Shown here: in pieces, positions 20,618 to 33,407 of the stretch
Layout: the number at the start of each line of letters is the position of its first letter
How positions within the stretch are numbered: the first letter of the stretch is position 1
NCBI GenBank assembly: GCA_020726505.1
Contig: JAHLEZ010000012.1
Coordinates: 2,170,001-2,234,000 of the forward strand
DNA from: Leptodontidium sp. MPI-SDFR-AT-0119
Taxonomy: Eukaryota > Ascomycota > Leotiomycetes > Helotiales > Leptodontidiaceae
Length of the DNA: 64,000 nucleotides
Reading direction: 5' to 3'
The notes under the pieces: model-generated
Told to the model about the DNA's origin: nothing
Database searches by the model: none
What the model saw: only the letters and a program-made list of their open reading frames with translations
Program-made: the position numbers and the translations under genes

Positions 20618-23400
20618 TTATGACGACACCCCAACACAATACGCTTCATCCACCCAGAGATTCTGGCAATTTGAGCCCACAGCAGGATTCCATTGAGAAA
20701 ACGTGATTCCGAATTTAGTCTCTATAGCATCACAACTCCCACCTACAAGGAAAACCTGTTAGCAAGTCCAAGACATTGGAAATTAATACATACCTGATGC
20801 AACCACCGTGTAAGCATTACACGTAGCAATAATTCCCGTCTGCGTTGGTCCAGGAGGCGTAACACTACTCGTAGTCGTCGTAGCCGGCGCAGCGACACAA
20901 TAAGTCTCATCAAGCCATAAACTCCCACAATTGCTTCCAACCGCCGGATTCCACTCATAAAATTGCGCGAATGTAATACCGTATGCGCTTTCAATGGTAC
21001 CACAGCTGTCACCTGACTGTGTTACATAGTATTCTATGCGAGCTGTTGAAATGCCGGGTTGAGATGGTGCTACGACACAGTAGGTTTCGTCTAACCATAG
21101 TGAACCACAATTACTGCAAACTGCGGGGTTCCAGGCATAGAATTGTGGGAAAGAGATGGAGAATTTTTTTTCGATAGTGTCACAGCCGTCTCCGAACTGA
21201 GTAATATAGTACTCCGTACAAGAGGAAACGATGCCAGTTTGTGTTGGAGCCGTAACTGCTGTGCTTGATGTGGATAATGAGGTTGTGGTGGTAGTGCGGC
21301 TAGGAGCCGAGACACAATAGGAATCTCCAATGACAAAATACCCGCAATTACTGACTACGGCCGGATTCCAGGCGAAGAATTGGGCGAATGTGATGTCGAA
21401 TGCTGTTTCGACGGTCTGACATGAGTCATCTGTTTGCGCGGTATAATACTTGAGGCAGCTTGCACTAATCCCGGTTTGTGTTGGAGCGGGCGTGGAGGAT
21501 GTTGGGGGACGCAGTCACTTGCGTTGCTCCTACGCAGACTGACCTGTAAGTTGACAAACTCAGGTTAGCGTATAAGCCTGAGCAGTTCAAAGCATAGAGT
21601 TGAGCTAGCGAAAGCTTGTTGATTGCGAGTGGATCGGAACAAGTATAATCTAATCAATCAGTATTTCACAGCTTAGCATTGCAAGGTTCTCAACTCACTG
21701 CCCACATCGCCACCATATATGAGAGCAAACGTATTACAATTAGAGACTGTCCCAGATGGCGCGTTCGTGGCTGTCGGGACCACCAAAGGATTGTTCGTCG
21801 TTGTAGCCGATACAGTCGCTAGGAGGTTAGCAATCTTCTTACCAAATGTTTTAGGAATAGACTTACTCAAGGACGGGGAATCAAGCGCAACACAATACCG
21901 ATAGCCTTCAAGAAGCGTACAATCGGTCGAGTTCTGTGATGCTAGAGACGGATTCCATGACAAAAAATCGTCCAAATCGATCTCATTTGAACCAGCAATC
22001 CAAGCACACGAATTAATGCTGGCTTCAGTCACAAGGATTGTTGCATTCGTGCTGTTGAGTGAAATGTACTCTTGATACTCATAGCAAGTCGCTGGGGTGC
22101 CTGTTGCGATTGGGTCGATGCCGGATATTGTTGTATTTCCAACAACAGTCGCACCAGCACTCCAGTATGCGGCAGTTGGAAAGGAGCCAAGGTCGGAGAA
22201 ACAGGAAGAAGGTGCTGCGGTTTGCAGACATGGATTACTACCCGACCCACCACCGTATGAACTGTATGCCGCTATGTCGCCAACGGCTTCCAAGCAATAA
22301 CTCTCACCAGCGATGAGATTCGTGCAATTTGCGTTAATTCCAGGGCTACGAAGGTCAACACACGTCCACGAACGATAGTTTGTCATATCGCAATGTCAAC
22401 ATACTTCAAGAAGTAGAAATCCGCCAAAGCAACGCTTTGCTGTATAGATAGAGCTGCGCATTCGTCGCCCGGTAGCACCAGGTAGTATTTCCCACAATTT
22501 GTGTTCGTCCCATTTGCGATTGTAGTTGGGACAGGGCTGTTATCGCGCAATCTGTTAGCAAATGTCTGTTCAAGGGGCGTCTAGACTTACGCAACGGTCG
22601 TGATACCTGTCGTCTGAGTGGGAACCGTTGCAGGGGGAAGGCCACCGACAGGACTGATACATATCTCTGTATCTACTAATTGACCCAAATTTCCGCATCC
22701 GATATTGATATTCGGATTCCAAGAGGATAATTGCGTTAGAGTAATGTCCCCAGGCACGGCCGCAATGATAGATCGGCAGGTATCATTGACGGCGACTGTG
22801 TAAACGTCGCATTGACCTGGAAGACAGACCGATGAGCCTACTGCGGGGAAGTCGGCGCAGTATGCTTCCAAACTGTTTGCGTACAGTAAAGAGAAGTTGA
22901 CACATTTTGTGCTTTCGCAATTGTATTACAGCTATCGCCTGCGAGGATAGTGTATGTATCCGTACATGGAGTTGCAGTGGCTACTGCTGAAGAGGTAGCT
23001 GTTCCGTTTAGTGCCAATGGTGTGGGGGAAGTGTAGGCATATCCAGTCGAGCCGCAGCTCTTCGTTGTGGATGAGAACTCAACAGCTATTTCAGATAAGT
23101 ACCCAAAAGTAGAGTTGAGCTCCAGCTGCTGAACACCTAATGCACAATCTGAGCATGATTCTGAACTGGTTTCGACCGTCAAATTGGTCCACGAATCGAA
23201 AACAGTCGCGCAGAACAAGCCAGAGGTTCTGCAAGGGGCAGGATTAGCCACAGAATTGTTCGGATTTCAAAGGTGAAAGGGATTTACTCACGCATCCTTG
23301 CGACACAATATGTTGTAATTGAAGATATATTCGTCTGGTCTGTAGGAAGCTGGATATGCCAAGCCTCCGATGACAATGATATCGGCGGCCAAGGTTATTT
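20618..23400 (-). CDS. Multi-LysM chitin-binding protein, N-terminus missing
   Basis: Reading leftwards, the frame enters at about 23394 with [20 protein letters not shown] and NILCRKDA, then a GTGAGT donor, then [21 protein letters not shown] chain of LysM and LysM-like modules follows, separated by Thr/Ser-rich linkers: [40 protein letters not shown], several with SWNP or AWNPAV cores, and four C-terminal modules of the type [27 protein letters not shown]. The TAA is at 20618-20620. Eight or nine modules are visible over about seven exons. LysM modules bind chitin oligomers and in fungi occur in secreted effectors and wall proteins. Upstream of 23394 I find no signal peptide or first exon; relatives have well over 100 residues there. 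A TA-rich repeat remnant begins within about 200 bp, so the 5' end may have been lost. Confidence 0.75.
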
Positions 23401-25692
23401 GTTGTTTATATTTGGTAATTTTTGAGAACTTAATGAAGAAAGAAAACAACCATAAGCCACCGTTGATATTTCCTTTGGCATACTTAAGCGTAAAAACACG
23501 CTAAGAACGGAAAGGGGATAGTATTACGATTTAAAGAATCACGTATGTCTTAGCCCTAAGGCTTGGCGGTTCGATCGCATAGAGAAGCTAGGATAGGTTA
23601 CGAGGGCCACTTTGTAAGCCAGCTTAAAGGCCATCTAGGCATGGCGGGAAGTTACGTGATGGTATAGAGTTTTTAAAGCTTTAGGATTTAAGGTTCCTAA
23701 AGCCTTAGGAGCTTAAGCTTCCTAGGGATCCTTAAGTTATATAATTAGCACGATTTCCTAAGTAATAAAGCTTTATGCTTAAATTTAGATAATAATTTAA
23801 CTATTGCTTATAACGTCTTAATTCTTATTGAGAATAAAACCTCTTGTGACTTTACTTCTTAACTAATACCAACTGACGGACCTGTACGCCGCGTACTAGT
23901 TAGAACTAGGAACGTTACACTCTGACGGCACAACTTTCAACACTCTCAAAATCCACATGTTATTTCAAATATCGGGGTGACGCTAGACAGAAAAGTCCAC
24001 TGCTTCATGTTTGACATGTCTCATCTCTTAGAAGATTTCCGACCTCCCCCCCTCTCTTTACAAAATGAAAGGCAAGGCCGCTGGGCCTGTTTGCATAGGC
24101 TACCGATAAAACTACCGTAACGTATATATAAATACCCTTCCAAACCCAAGAGGATAAGGTATAAAAATAAAAATAAAAACTCCGAGAGCTGCCAAAGGAG
24201 ACACATTTATATCTCGAAGAAGCGCAGTAAAAGGACGCCAGGCTTGTTAAGTAGGTCAAGTAAACAGCAACCCTAGCGAGTCCTTCAAAACCCGAGTTAC
24301 TGCTCCTAGCGGATGAATCCCCCCCCCCGGCTCTTCACTACCCTCCCAGCTACCGAATCCAATCCAATTCCCACTGCCCCCCCTCGGTTCACGGCCTTCC
24401 CCTCACAAAGCCACAAAAAAATCTTCGAAAAAAATTTGATGTCCCTCAGGCGCGAGTCGAACCTGTACAACTGTTAACAGCTGTCTGAGAGAAATTTTGT
24501 ATGTTTTTTGGGAGTGAAGCACTTACGCGCGACATTCCGGTGAGACTGAACAATTACAGCCGGACGCCATAAACCAACTAGACGACCGAGGGTTGTATGA
24601 TAAACCAACTGAGGGTGATTTGTGGCTGGGAAGCGTTATTCAATGCTATGAAGAGGTCAAAAATTTTCGGCTTTCGAAAGTGTGCGTGCGTGTGTGGTGT
24701 GGGTGGGCGGGCTAATAGGAAGCTAAGTGGGTGTTCTCGGCTCACCGCTGATGACTTCCTGACTTCCCTCTCTCACGACGAAAAGACTACTTTGCTCAAT
24801 TCAAGCTGTATCAAAGCCGAAATATATTTATAGAAATACAGTTTGCACACTCTCGGTCGCCTAGTTGCTTCATGGCGTTCAGCTACAAGTGATTGTTCAG
24901 TCTCAGAAATGCACCCCTCACTGGCTTATACTCGCTCCTATGTACTTTCCACTCATCGTCCAGAAACTTATATGCTACGCACAGAAACATATAAATACTT
25001 TCATTACTGGACAGTGACTTCGTTGCAGTTATTTGTCTGATGCGTCTCGTTTTGATACTTGATACTGACTTATTACACATCCGATATCTGTCTACTGTAT
25101 TTTACTGTACTAATGTGAGTTCAACAGTAATTCAATTTCCACAGAGATATGAAAGAAGGGTTGCAGAAAAGGTGCAAAAATATTCCAGTAAATGAACGAG
25201 TATATCCATTCAAATAGATCGATCGATATCATCTTTTGACCTATTTATTCACCAGATCCCATTCCGTCACCAGCAGTACATCCATCCATACTAATACATG
25301 TGAAGGCCTCGCTCCTGCACCTCCCACTGAGACTCTCACGACTCTTGCTTTTCCTCTTCATCTCCTCTTTCTCCTCACGCGAGAAAGTCCATCGCATGTA
25401 AAGCTAACTAGTAAGCCAGATAAAATTGATCTAGACCCAACACAGTCCAAAGCAACGCGGTAGACAACAAAAAAACATAGAACGGCCCAAAGAGCAACGA
25501 GTGAACGAATAGCTGCAATCCAAGAAGAGAAGAGCTTCTGCAATAAATGAAACGAAATTTGAACGCAAAAGAATGAAGTTGAAATGAAATAAGCAAACAC
25601 AGTGAAGAAGGAAGGTATTACAACACGATATCCATGCAAGTATCCAAGCTCCCCAAACCCCCTAGCTCTTCTCTCTCTCCAGTTTCAGCAAC
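23401..25692. other. Gene-poor region with TA-rich repeat remnant
   Basis: No supported gene. 23597-23919 is TA-rich with nested palindromes. 24320-24329 is a C-run. The remainder up to the RRM gene stop has only short chance frames. It includes the presumed 3' UTR of the RRM gene. Confidence 0.45.
23597..23919. repeat. TA-rich repeat remnant, possibly a solo LTR
   Basis: This stretch is strongly AT-rich, contains many TpA steps and short palindromes (AGCTTAAGCT, CTTAAGCTTCCTAGG), and on the minus strand begins TGTAACGTTCC and ends CCCTCGTAACC. The near TG...CA ends and length (about 320 bp) suggest a decayed LTR. No 5-bp target duplication is visible, so the assignment is weak. Confidence 0.35.
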
Positions 25693-28165
25693 CTAGTTGC
25701 TAACAACCTCTTCCTCTGCCCAACCATTCAATCCGTTCATGTTCATGCCCGAGTTGTCTTGAATGGCAAGCCCGTAACCGTTCGAGTACCCGTTGCCATT
25801 ACCAAGTCCCGAGAAGGAGCTTTGGTATTGGTGTCCACGTCTCTGTTGGTCCCCATTTTGGTTTCCGTTCTCCTGGATTTGCTGAGCAAATACTGGCAAG
25901 CTGACAGCACGGTTGTGTTGACTGCGTGCTGGTGCAAGAAGACCATTCATGGTAGGAGCTCCCGAATTTCCGTTCTGGAAACCATTGATGCTTGCAGATT
26001 GCTGATGCCCCATACCGTGACTATTTGGGATGTCAAGAGCATCAAGGTTCTGGGAAGCATTTCCATACAGAGCATTTTGCTGAGCAATGAGAACCTGTTG
26101 TTGCTGCTGTTGCAGTTGGGCCACCGAGTATGGATCAAGCTGTTGCTGTTGTTGTTGATGAGCTTGTTGCGATACTTGGTTTAGGTACATTGTCAGTGGG
26201 TTGTTGCTGCCCGCGTTGAGGATGGTCGACGGGGTTTGGGCAGGAAAGGTTGCGCTCCCATTGGCAGATCCTGGAGCCTGGGAGTTGGTTGGCGAGCTAC
26301 CGTTCTGACTGGGCTGAAGGCCACCGCTGTTTGGAGGAGGCGAGTTCACACCATCGTTGCGGGGGGATTGTTGAGATTGCTGAACTTGACGAGGAGGGTT
26401 TCCACAACGATCCTTGCCAAAGTTGACCTTGAATCGTCTGTAATCATCCTTGCCACGTACAGCCTCAATTGCCTTGATGGCATTGGCGATGTTGGTGAAG
26501 TTGACGAATGCGCAGCTCTTCTCTCGAAGAGTGTTGACAAGCTCAATCTCGCCATACTCAGAGAAGTCCTGTCTCAGCCTCTCCTCGGTCCAGGATTCAT
26601 CCAAGTTTCCAACGTAGACGTTTCTTGAAGCACCGCCGCTAACGGCAAGAGCAATGGCAGCTGGAAGTGCTCCAGAGTGCTTTCCCCACCCAATCTTCAA
26701 TCTCCTGTTGTGAATCATTAGGCCTTGCAAATTGCTCAAGGCATAGAAAGAAGCTGCGGAAGTAGGATCAATAAATGTGACAAAGCAGATGTGCTTGTCG
26801 GGTATATATCGAATGTGGTGCAAAAGTCCACCTCTAACAACGTTACAAATCTCTTCAATAGTGGTCTCGGGGTGGATATTTCCGAGGTAGACAGTTCTGT
26901 TTCCAAGATTGTTGATTCCCCCGGCAGTGGTGGCAACCGCGGCAGCGGCAACTGATTGCTGAGCCAGAGCGTTGGAGATCAAGTCACGATCAGCTCCATT
27001 GAGCACATGGGCGTATCCAGGAGCAATACCAAGGTACTGCGCAGCGTTTTGCTGTTGAGTCTTGGAGACATATGCGCATCGATCCTTTCCATAGTAAACA
27101 CGGCGTGGTGACTGCCACTTTGGCTCCTGTGGAAGTTGTGCCACTGCCTTGATGGCGTTACCAATGGAGAGGAAGTGAACAAAGCCGATTGCCTTTTCAC
27201 GGACAATCTTGACTGTGTCAATAGGTCCAAACTTGCTCAAATCCTCACGAAGCTCATCCTCGGAAACAGTCTCCTCAAGGTTGCCCAAGTACACATTTCT
27301 AGACGCACCTGATTGTTGAACAGCCAGAGCGACAGAAGTTGGAACCTGAGAGGGTTTACCCCATCCAACCTTGATATCCTGGCCGCGAATGGAAAGCTTC
27401 TTCAAGATGGCATCAGAATGGAAATGTGTGGCAGAGCTTCCATCCAAGAATGAAATGAAAGCACAGTTCTTGTCTGGCAGAAGTCTGACAGACTCGATTT
27501 GTCCACTTCGCACATGGCCCAAGATCTCCTCTGCAGATGTCTCCGGGGGAATGTTGCCCAAGTACACTGTCCTGCTTGTGCCTGAAACCAACCCAGGAGA
27601 CATTTGCACTGGGGAAGATGGCTGGATCTGCATCTGGCCCATCTGATTGTTCAAGTTCGCGAATCCGCCCGTTGGGGATTGGGGGTTGTAGAATTGAGGA
27701 GCACCATAGGTCGAGGGAGAAACGAGGGTCTGGTAGAGTTGAGGAGAGAGCGGGCTCATATTCTGCTGTTGCTGCTGCTGTTGTTGTTGCTGGTTGTGTT
27801 GCTGGAAGGTGGCGTAGTTCTGGAACTGGGGGCTCTGAAATGCGGCTGGCGTACCTGGCTGGAACGGAGAGCCAAGCAGGAGCTGGGAAGGAAGCAAGGG
27901 AGTGAACTGCATGTCAAAGGGCGGTACCGGGAGTTGCCATATCATTCTGGCCTGGTTGATTCATAGGCTGGGTGTTGATGGAAGGAATGTTCGCCCTCCG
28001 CGGATGTCTATCACCGTAGCCGCCCATCGAGAACTGGTTGGAGCTGTAGGCGCCGTGGGAGAATCCAGTATCGCTGTTGGAAGGCTTTGAAGCATGGCCA
28101 GGGAATCTGCTGGCAGTCGCAGCACCAGGACCATTCTGGGCATTTTGTGTCTGTATTTCCTGCAT
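25693..28165 (-). CDS. Four-RRM RNA-binding protein, Nrd1/Mrn1 family
   Basis: The main frame, 27945-25693 (750 codons), carries four RRMs with clear RNP2/RNP1 pairs: VYLGNIPPE with [15 protein letters not shown] with [16 protein letters not shown] with HICFVTF, and VYVGNLDE with SCAFVNF. RRMs 1 and 3, and 2 and 4, resemble each other. Between and after them lie poly-Gln tracts and a Gln/Asn-rich tail. This layout is that of S. pombe Nrd1 and yeast Mrn1, cytoplasmic mRNA-binding regulators of differentiation and stress. An upstream frame (ATG 28165, [14 protein letters not shown] to [13 protein letters not shown]) clearly belongs to the same protein but is one base out of register with the main frame at about 27929. 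No usable intron resolves this, so an indel or sequence error is likely; otherwise translation would start at 27945. Confidence 0.85.
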
Positions 28166-31043
28166 CCCGAGAAGATGAGGTGGCAGGACAACGCTGTCCC
28201 GCACAAGTGATGATAATACAGCCGTTTTGAAGGATTAGGAGTGCCAAAGGAGGCACTAGTTGAGGTATTGAAGGCAACGAGCAATTGTCGTGAATTGGTC
28301 GGCGTGAGAGAGTGAGCGAGCAATTGCAGTCAGGCGAGTGAAAGTATCCGTTGCCAACAAAGGAAGTCCGTCCGTTTCAATTCGCGGGGGTTGATTAGGG
28401 GTCGAAGGTGGTCAGCCGGTAAAATGTTTGATATAAACAAGTTGTATAAATGAAGTATCCGTGGTATGTGTACAAGTATGCACGCCGAAATGGAAGCGAA
28501 GAACGGTGACTTGGAATCGAGTTTGGGGACTTTGGACTTCGCAGACTTCGGTCGATGGGGATATCGGTCGAAGAGGGGACTGAGTTGAGGCAATGGTCTG
28601 GTTGAACAAAGAATAGGGAGAATGTGCCGAATTGAGCGAGCGTGGTGGTGGACTGGGGGATCCTGAATAAAGAGGTATATGTAAATTGAATTGGGGCGGG
28701 ACGAAGAAACGAAGCAGCAAAGAATAGCAGCTAATGAGAGTGTGATTGACTACTGAAGCAAGAATAGCACAGCAGCCAAGAAGAAAGCTGGATGAAGCAG
28801 AAGAGGTGAAGATGGAGGAGGAGGAGAGTGAGAGTGAGGGTGAAGAGGAAGAAAAGAGGAAGGAGAAGTTGATCTGAGAGGAAGCAATACGGACTTGGGT
28901 CAGAACGGCGGCGGCGGCTGTCCAAAAGGGGAGCTGCAATTTCAGAAGGTGCCAGGAGAGACGCCGCTAGCTGCAAGTCGCTTAGGGCGTGCAGGGATGG
29001 AATGGCCAGCGGCCTGGCTGAGTGGGCGAGTGTGTTTAAAATAGCACTGCGTCCAATCAGCAGGAGGGGCTTTGGGAATTGTCCAAGTGAGCAATTGAAC
29101 TTTGAATCTGTGACAAAGTGTAAAAAGAGTCTTTATGATTACAATCATGAATAGGTGTATAAGTTAGTTGCGAGTATAAAAGAGTGTGACCTCTGGGTAA
29201 TTGCATCAATCAGTGAAGAAACCATAGCCTCTTCTCCCTCTGTTGTTGAAAGACAGGGGCACCGGGTATGTTTTAGGAACAGATAGCACCAATTACAGGG
29301 CTCCACCGGTGTGATTAAACATTTATATTGGGGCATCAGTTGGATCCTGAATGCAACGGTGATGATTTGAATCGATTTTGGAAGACGGAGATTCTTAACT
29401 TCATTACTGTAAATAACAACATCCATTGCAGTACATACAGAGTCGTCGATTAACCTTCACAGCAACTCTGATCTGGCATCTGTGGCAATCTGCTGACTCA
29501 AGAACTCAACAACCGTGCCTCGCCTGACCCTCACCTCGCCTCACTCACACGGTATCATCCCATCTCACGACGAGACAACGTCAAGTTAGAGCTATCATCT
29601 GAATTAATCCACTGTAGCCAAACAAACCACTTAAGCCAGACGAACTGGCTGAAAGTTGAGTTACTAACAGCAACGCCAAAAGATCATACAACTAGAAATC
29701 CGTAATCCGAACTCAACTTTGGTGTTGAAGCTTCCTATCCAAGTCAAACTCCCCTCCCCGCCTTGACTTGTCACCATTCTAACCGAGCTCCAAACTTTAC
29801 CTCAACTCAGAAGCCCCTATCCAGGTCTACCATACAACGAGAAATAATATATTTCCAGTACTTATCTACCTGGCGCGAATCCTATGGAGATCAATGCTAT
29901 AAGTAACAAAACTCCAATAACCCATGCCGTAAGAGGAACACTCAAAAGCCATCCATCATCCATCCAGTGAGTCTATTTCAACTCCTGCCTCAGATTCACC
30001 CATGTTTGAACGTTTGAGGTTTACCGTTTCAACTTCCCTTCGCCACCACCGCCGGTTCATCAACCCGAATCAAGCCCCCTCCTCTCCTTCCCCTGACATG
30101 ACATGAACCCTGCTGACGTTTCCGTTTCCGCTTACCTCGCCTCACCTCACAGCATCAGATTAACAAACATCCTTTCCATCCTCCCATCTATTCTGGAAAC
30201 ATCTCATCTCATCAAATGCATCCTTTATATTTACACTGAAACCAAACTGGCAAACAAATTTTAACCAAAAAAGCTTTTCATTCATTCTTTTACATCTACG
30301 TCAATTCATTTCTACTCAAACACTCGCACAGACCTCCCCTCCCCTCCCCTCCTCTCCTCTCCATCCCACAAACTTCCCTTCACTCACTTCATACTTCAAG
30401 AAAGTAAGTGGATCAAAAAAAAAAAGGGTCCCATCAAATCGGGCTTTATCTCAGACGCGCAGACGCGCCACCCCTGCCGCTTTTCTCCTCTCCTCTCGTC
30501 TCCTCTCCGGTCTCATCTTGGCATTCCTACCATCGAACCCCTTTTCCCTTCTTCCTTCAAACCAATACACAAAAGAAACCGGCCCGTCGGTAGAAGGGTA
30601 TTAATCGGGATGAGGGGCCGAGTTTGAATTTGTGTGGTCTAGAACATTACTGTTTTACTGCACTGGGACCGTTATGCCTTGATCTGTTTCATCGATTGTT
30701 CGGTCGGTCGGTCCCGAAGTGAAGGTTAGGAGGCACGAGATTTTGATGGTATCGATATTCCTATTCTAACTGGGTTCACGAGAACAAGTACAAACTCAAT
30801 ACAACAGTACGGTAGGTAGGTAGAAAGAAGGACGGCATGAAGGGAGGGGAGAAGACCGAGGTAAGTTTCGTATGATATGCTACAGCAGAGAAAGCATGAG
30901 ATGATATCATTAACGCTATCCCGAAAAGTAAAACAGGGCAAATCTATCTATCTGACCAACTGAATGACCGACCATCTTCCGCAAAAAGGACTGACTAGGG
31001 ACAGAGCTGTTGATCCGGTGATGACTAGACATGAGTGCCATAT
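28166..31043. other. Long intergenic region upstream of the RRM gene
   Basis: About 2.9 kb without a supported gene. It is the 5' side of the RRM gene and contains pyrimidine-rich tracts such as the CTCC repeats at about 30330-30362 and an A-run near 30415. Long 5' leaders are plausible for regulatory genes of this kind, but no transcript boundary can be read. Short open frames here are low-complexity. Confidence 0.4.
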
Positions 31044-32865
31044 CTATGGCTTGCAGCGACCCATGAAGCGAGGATACAGGCAGCAAGTACGGACAGAGTG
31101 TTGCTTGCAGATCCAGGCGATGAAGCGCTCAAGACCCAATCCGTAACCACCGTGAGGAGAGGTACCATACCTATGATCTGGTTAGCAATTGTGTTCTCTC
31201 AAATTTAGACAGGTAGGAAAGGGAGGGGACTCACTTTCGCTGCTCGGTATACCAGTAGTACTCCTTTGGCGAGATACCCTCTCTCTTATACGCATCCATC
31301 AGCTCCTCATACCCCTCCATTCTCATGGAGCCACCAACAATCTCTCCAACGCCTGGCATAAGGACATCAACACTCTCAGTAACACGTAGATCTGAAGGAT
31401 CCTTCTTCATGTAGAAAGCCTTTATCTCGACTGGGAAATGGGTTAGGAGAATGGGTAGGTTGATGATATCAGTCATTCTTCGCTCAGCTGCCTCAGCAAT
31501 ATCGTCTCCGAATACATGAGGGTTGCCTTCTTCGTTGAGGATGGGAGGGTCCTGAGCGTTCAACCAATCGATAGCATCAGAGTATCTCATTCTCTTGAAT
31601 GGTCTGGAAGGAGGTTGGAATTCGGGGTTGAGCTCTTTGATGTAGCCAGCGATCTCCTTATCCTCCAAGATTGTGGTGATGACTCTGCTAATCATCTCCT
31701 CCAAATGATCCAACAAGTCGTCAAAATCAATGAAATCAAGCTCGGCTTCAACGTGGGTATATTCGGACAAATGACGACGAGTCAAGGACTTCTCAGCACG
31801 GAAAGACTTCTCAATGCAGTAAACGTTTCCAAGACTGGGTAGACCAGTCTCGAGGTACAATTGGGATGATTGAGTAAGATATGTCTTCTCGCCGTAGTAA
31901 TCCAATTCGAAAAGTGTTGATCCACCCTCAACTTGTGTTTGGACAAAAGCTGGAGGACTGATCTTGGTGAAGCGGAGCTCTCTGTATGCCTTTGCGAAAG
32001 CCCACTCAACGGCCGATCGAACCTTCATAACTGATGATGCGGTATCTCCACGAAGGACCAAATGACGGTTGTCCAACATTGCCGACTCCCATGGATCTTG
32101 TTGGGCCGAGACTCTGTTGGTGATGGCATCTGCATCAGAAGGACTTGCACCAATGACCTTGTAGTAATCGACGTGAAGTTCGCGGCCATCGGGAGCAGTT
32201 TGACCAGCCAGAACCTTTCGCATTTCACCGTAAAGACTCAAGGAGGTGCCCTGTGCGAAAGTGAGAGCCTCGTACGTCTTGGTCAAGTTGCCAGAGATAA
32301 CACATTGCAGATGTCCGTATCCATCGATCAATGTAAGGAAGGTTGCTTGCTTTTGTTGTCGTAGTCTGTGTATGCGTCCAGAGACCTTAACCCGAGTGCC
32401 CTTGACATCTCCGTCGCCCAATTCGATGTTCTTGTCTCCAATTGTAATCTTAACAGCCTTTGGCAGAGTCGAATCTTCGGTGAGGACAATCTTCTTTGCA
32501 TCTTCGAGGGTCTTGAGGCGTGCCTTTTCCTTCTCCTCCTCTTGGGCGGCTTGTTGTTGTTGTTTCAGGACCTTCTTCTTGTGTGCATCCAATGCGCCCA
32601 CCGCCTTCTTCACGGCGGCTTTGGCAGGCTCTTTCCATACGAGTCTCTCTGCTGGATCTCCATCTGCACTGACTGCGCCAGTCACAGATGCGCGCGATTG
32701 ATATGTCTTCCCCTCACTGCCTCCCTGTTGAATGTAGGCATATGCTAGCGACTTGTATGGTTTCGACTCCTCTCCAGTGGCAGCCTGGTCGTCTGTACCG
32801 GCATCTGTGTCGACGTAAATTGTATCCATCTTAGCTCGGCTTGCGAGTTCTTGTACTGCGGCCAT
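31044..32865 (-). CDS. DED81: Cytosolic asparaginyl-tRNA synthetase
   Basis: Exons 32865-31235 and 31170-31044 (intron of 64 bp, GTGAGT...CATAG) encode 585 residues; I start at [20 protein letters not shown] because the upstream codons have no ATG. An N-terminal extension with a Lys/Gln/Glu-rich helix precedes an OB-fold anticodon-binding domain ([20 protein letters not shown]) and a class IIb catalytic core. Motif 2 is visible as [20 protein letters not shown], and motif 3, [13 protein letters not shown], is in the short last exon. The enzyme charges tRNA-Asn in the cytosol. It is transcribed divergently from the DNA ligase gene, sharing about 540 bp. The sequence looks intact. Confidence 0.95.
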
Positions 32866-33407
32866 GTTCGTAGGTTTGTGGTATGTTGTTGTTCTCAAGT
32901 AACAATTCTTGACTTTTTGGTGGGGGAGATACAGCTGTTATTCTGAAGACTCACCGCTTTGAGTCACCCCTCTCTCGCTTTAGGGTGTGGCAGTATCCGA
33001 AACCCCTGGGATTTTAGTGGACTGCCCGAGGCCATTTACGCGGGTTCAACGCGCCGACGCGACGAGGCAGCGAATTAATTCGATTACACTGGATCGTGTA
33101 TTTTCCATCTCTGTATTTTAATTTCCTGATTGCGCTTCTCCAATTCCTCCTCCTCCAACAATACCTCCCAAAGAATAGAAGCTTCGAGACCAAGCTAGGA
33201 TACCTGATCTGCCTGGAATCATCGACCTTTCCACGAACAAGCGCGATTGCTGCCTTCAGGTAGTAGCAGGCAGGACCAGCCCCCAACTTCTACGCCTCCC
33301 GATGAAATCAGTCTTCCAAAACCACAACCTCCTTACTCTCAATTGTGGCTTCTCGACGATTGATCGGTACACTATTTACGCAGAGACAGGTTCTTAGACT
33401 ATTCAAA
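32866..33407. promoter_or_regulatory. Divergent promoter region, AsnRS / DNA ligase I
   Basis: The two ATGs (32865 minus, 33408 plus) are 542 bp apart and face away from each other, so this segment must hold both promoters. An upstream ATG at 33302 opens a 31-codon frame ending at 33397, ten bases before the ligase ATG; if transcribed it would be a uORF. Confidence 0.6.

Noticed and set aside
24440..24470. Possible tRNA 3' end on the minus strand (a GGTTCGACTC-like T-loop)
   Set aside because: The T-stem does not pair, and no matching 5' acceptor stem or cloverleaf could be found nearby.
28412..28939. Minus-strand 175-codon Ser-rich frame
   Set aside because: It is compositionally biased (GA-rich on the plus strand) with no motif; it lies in the RRM gene's upstream region.
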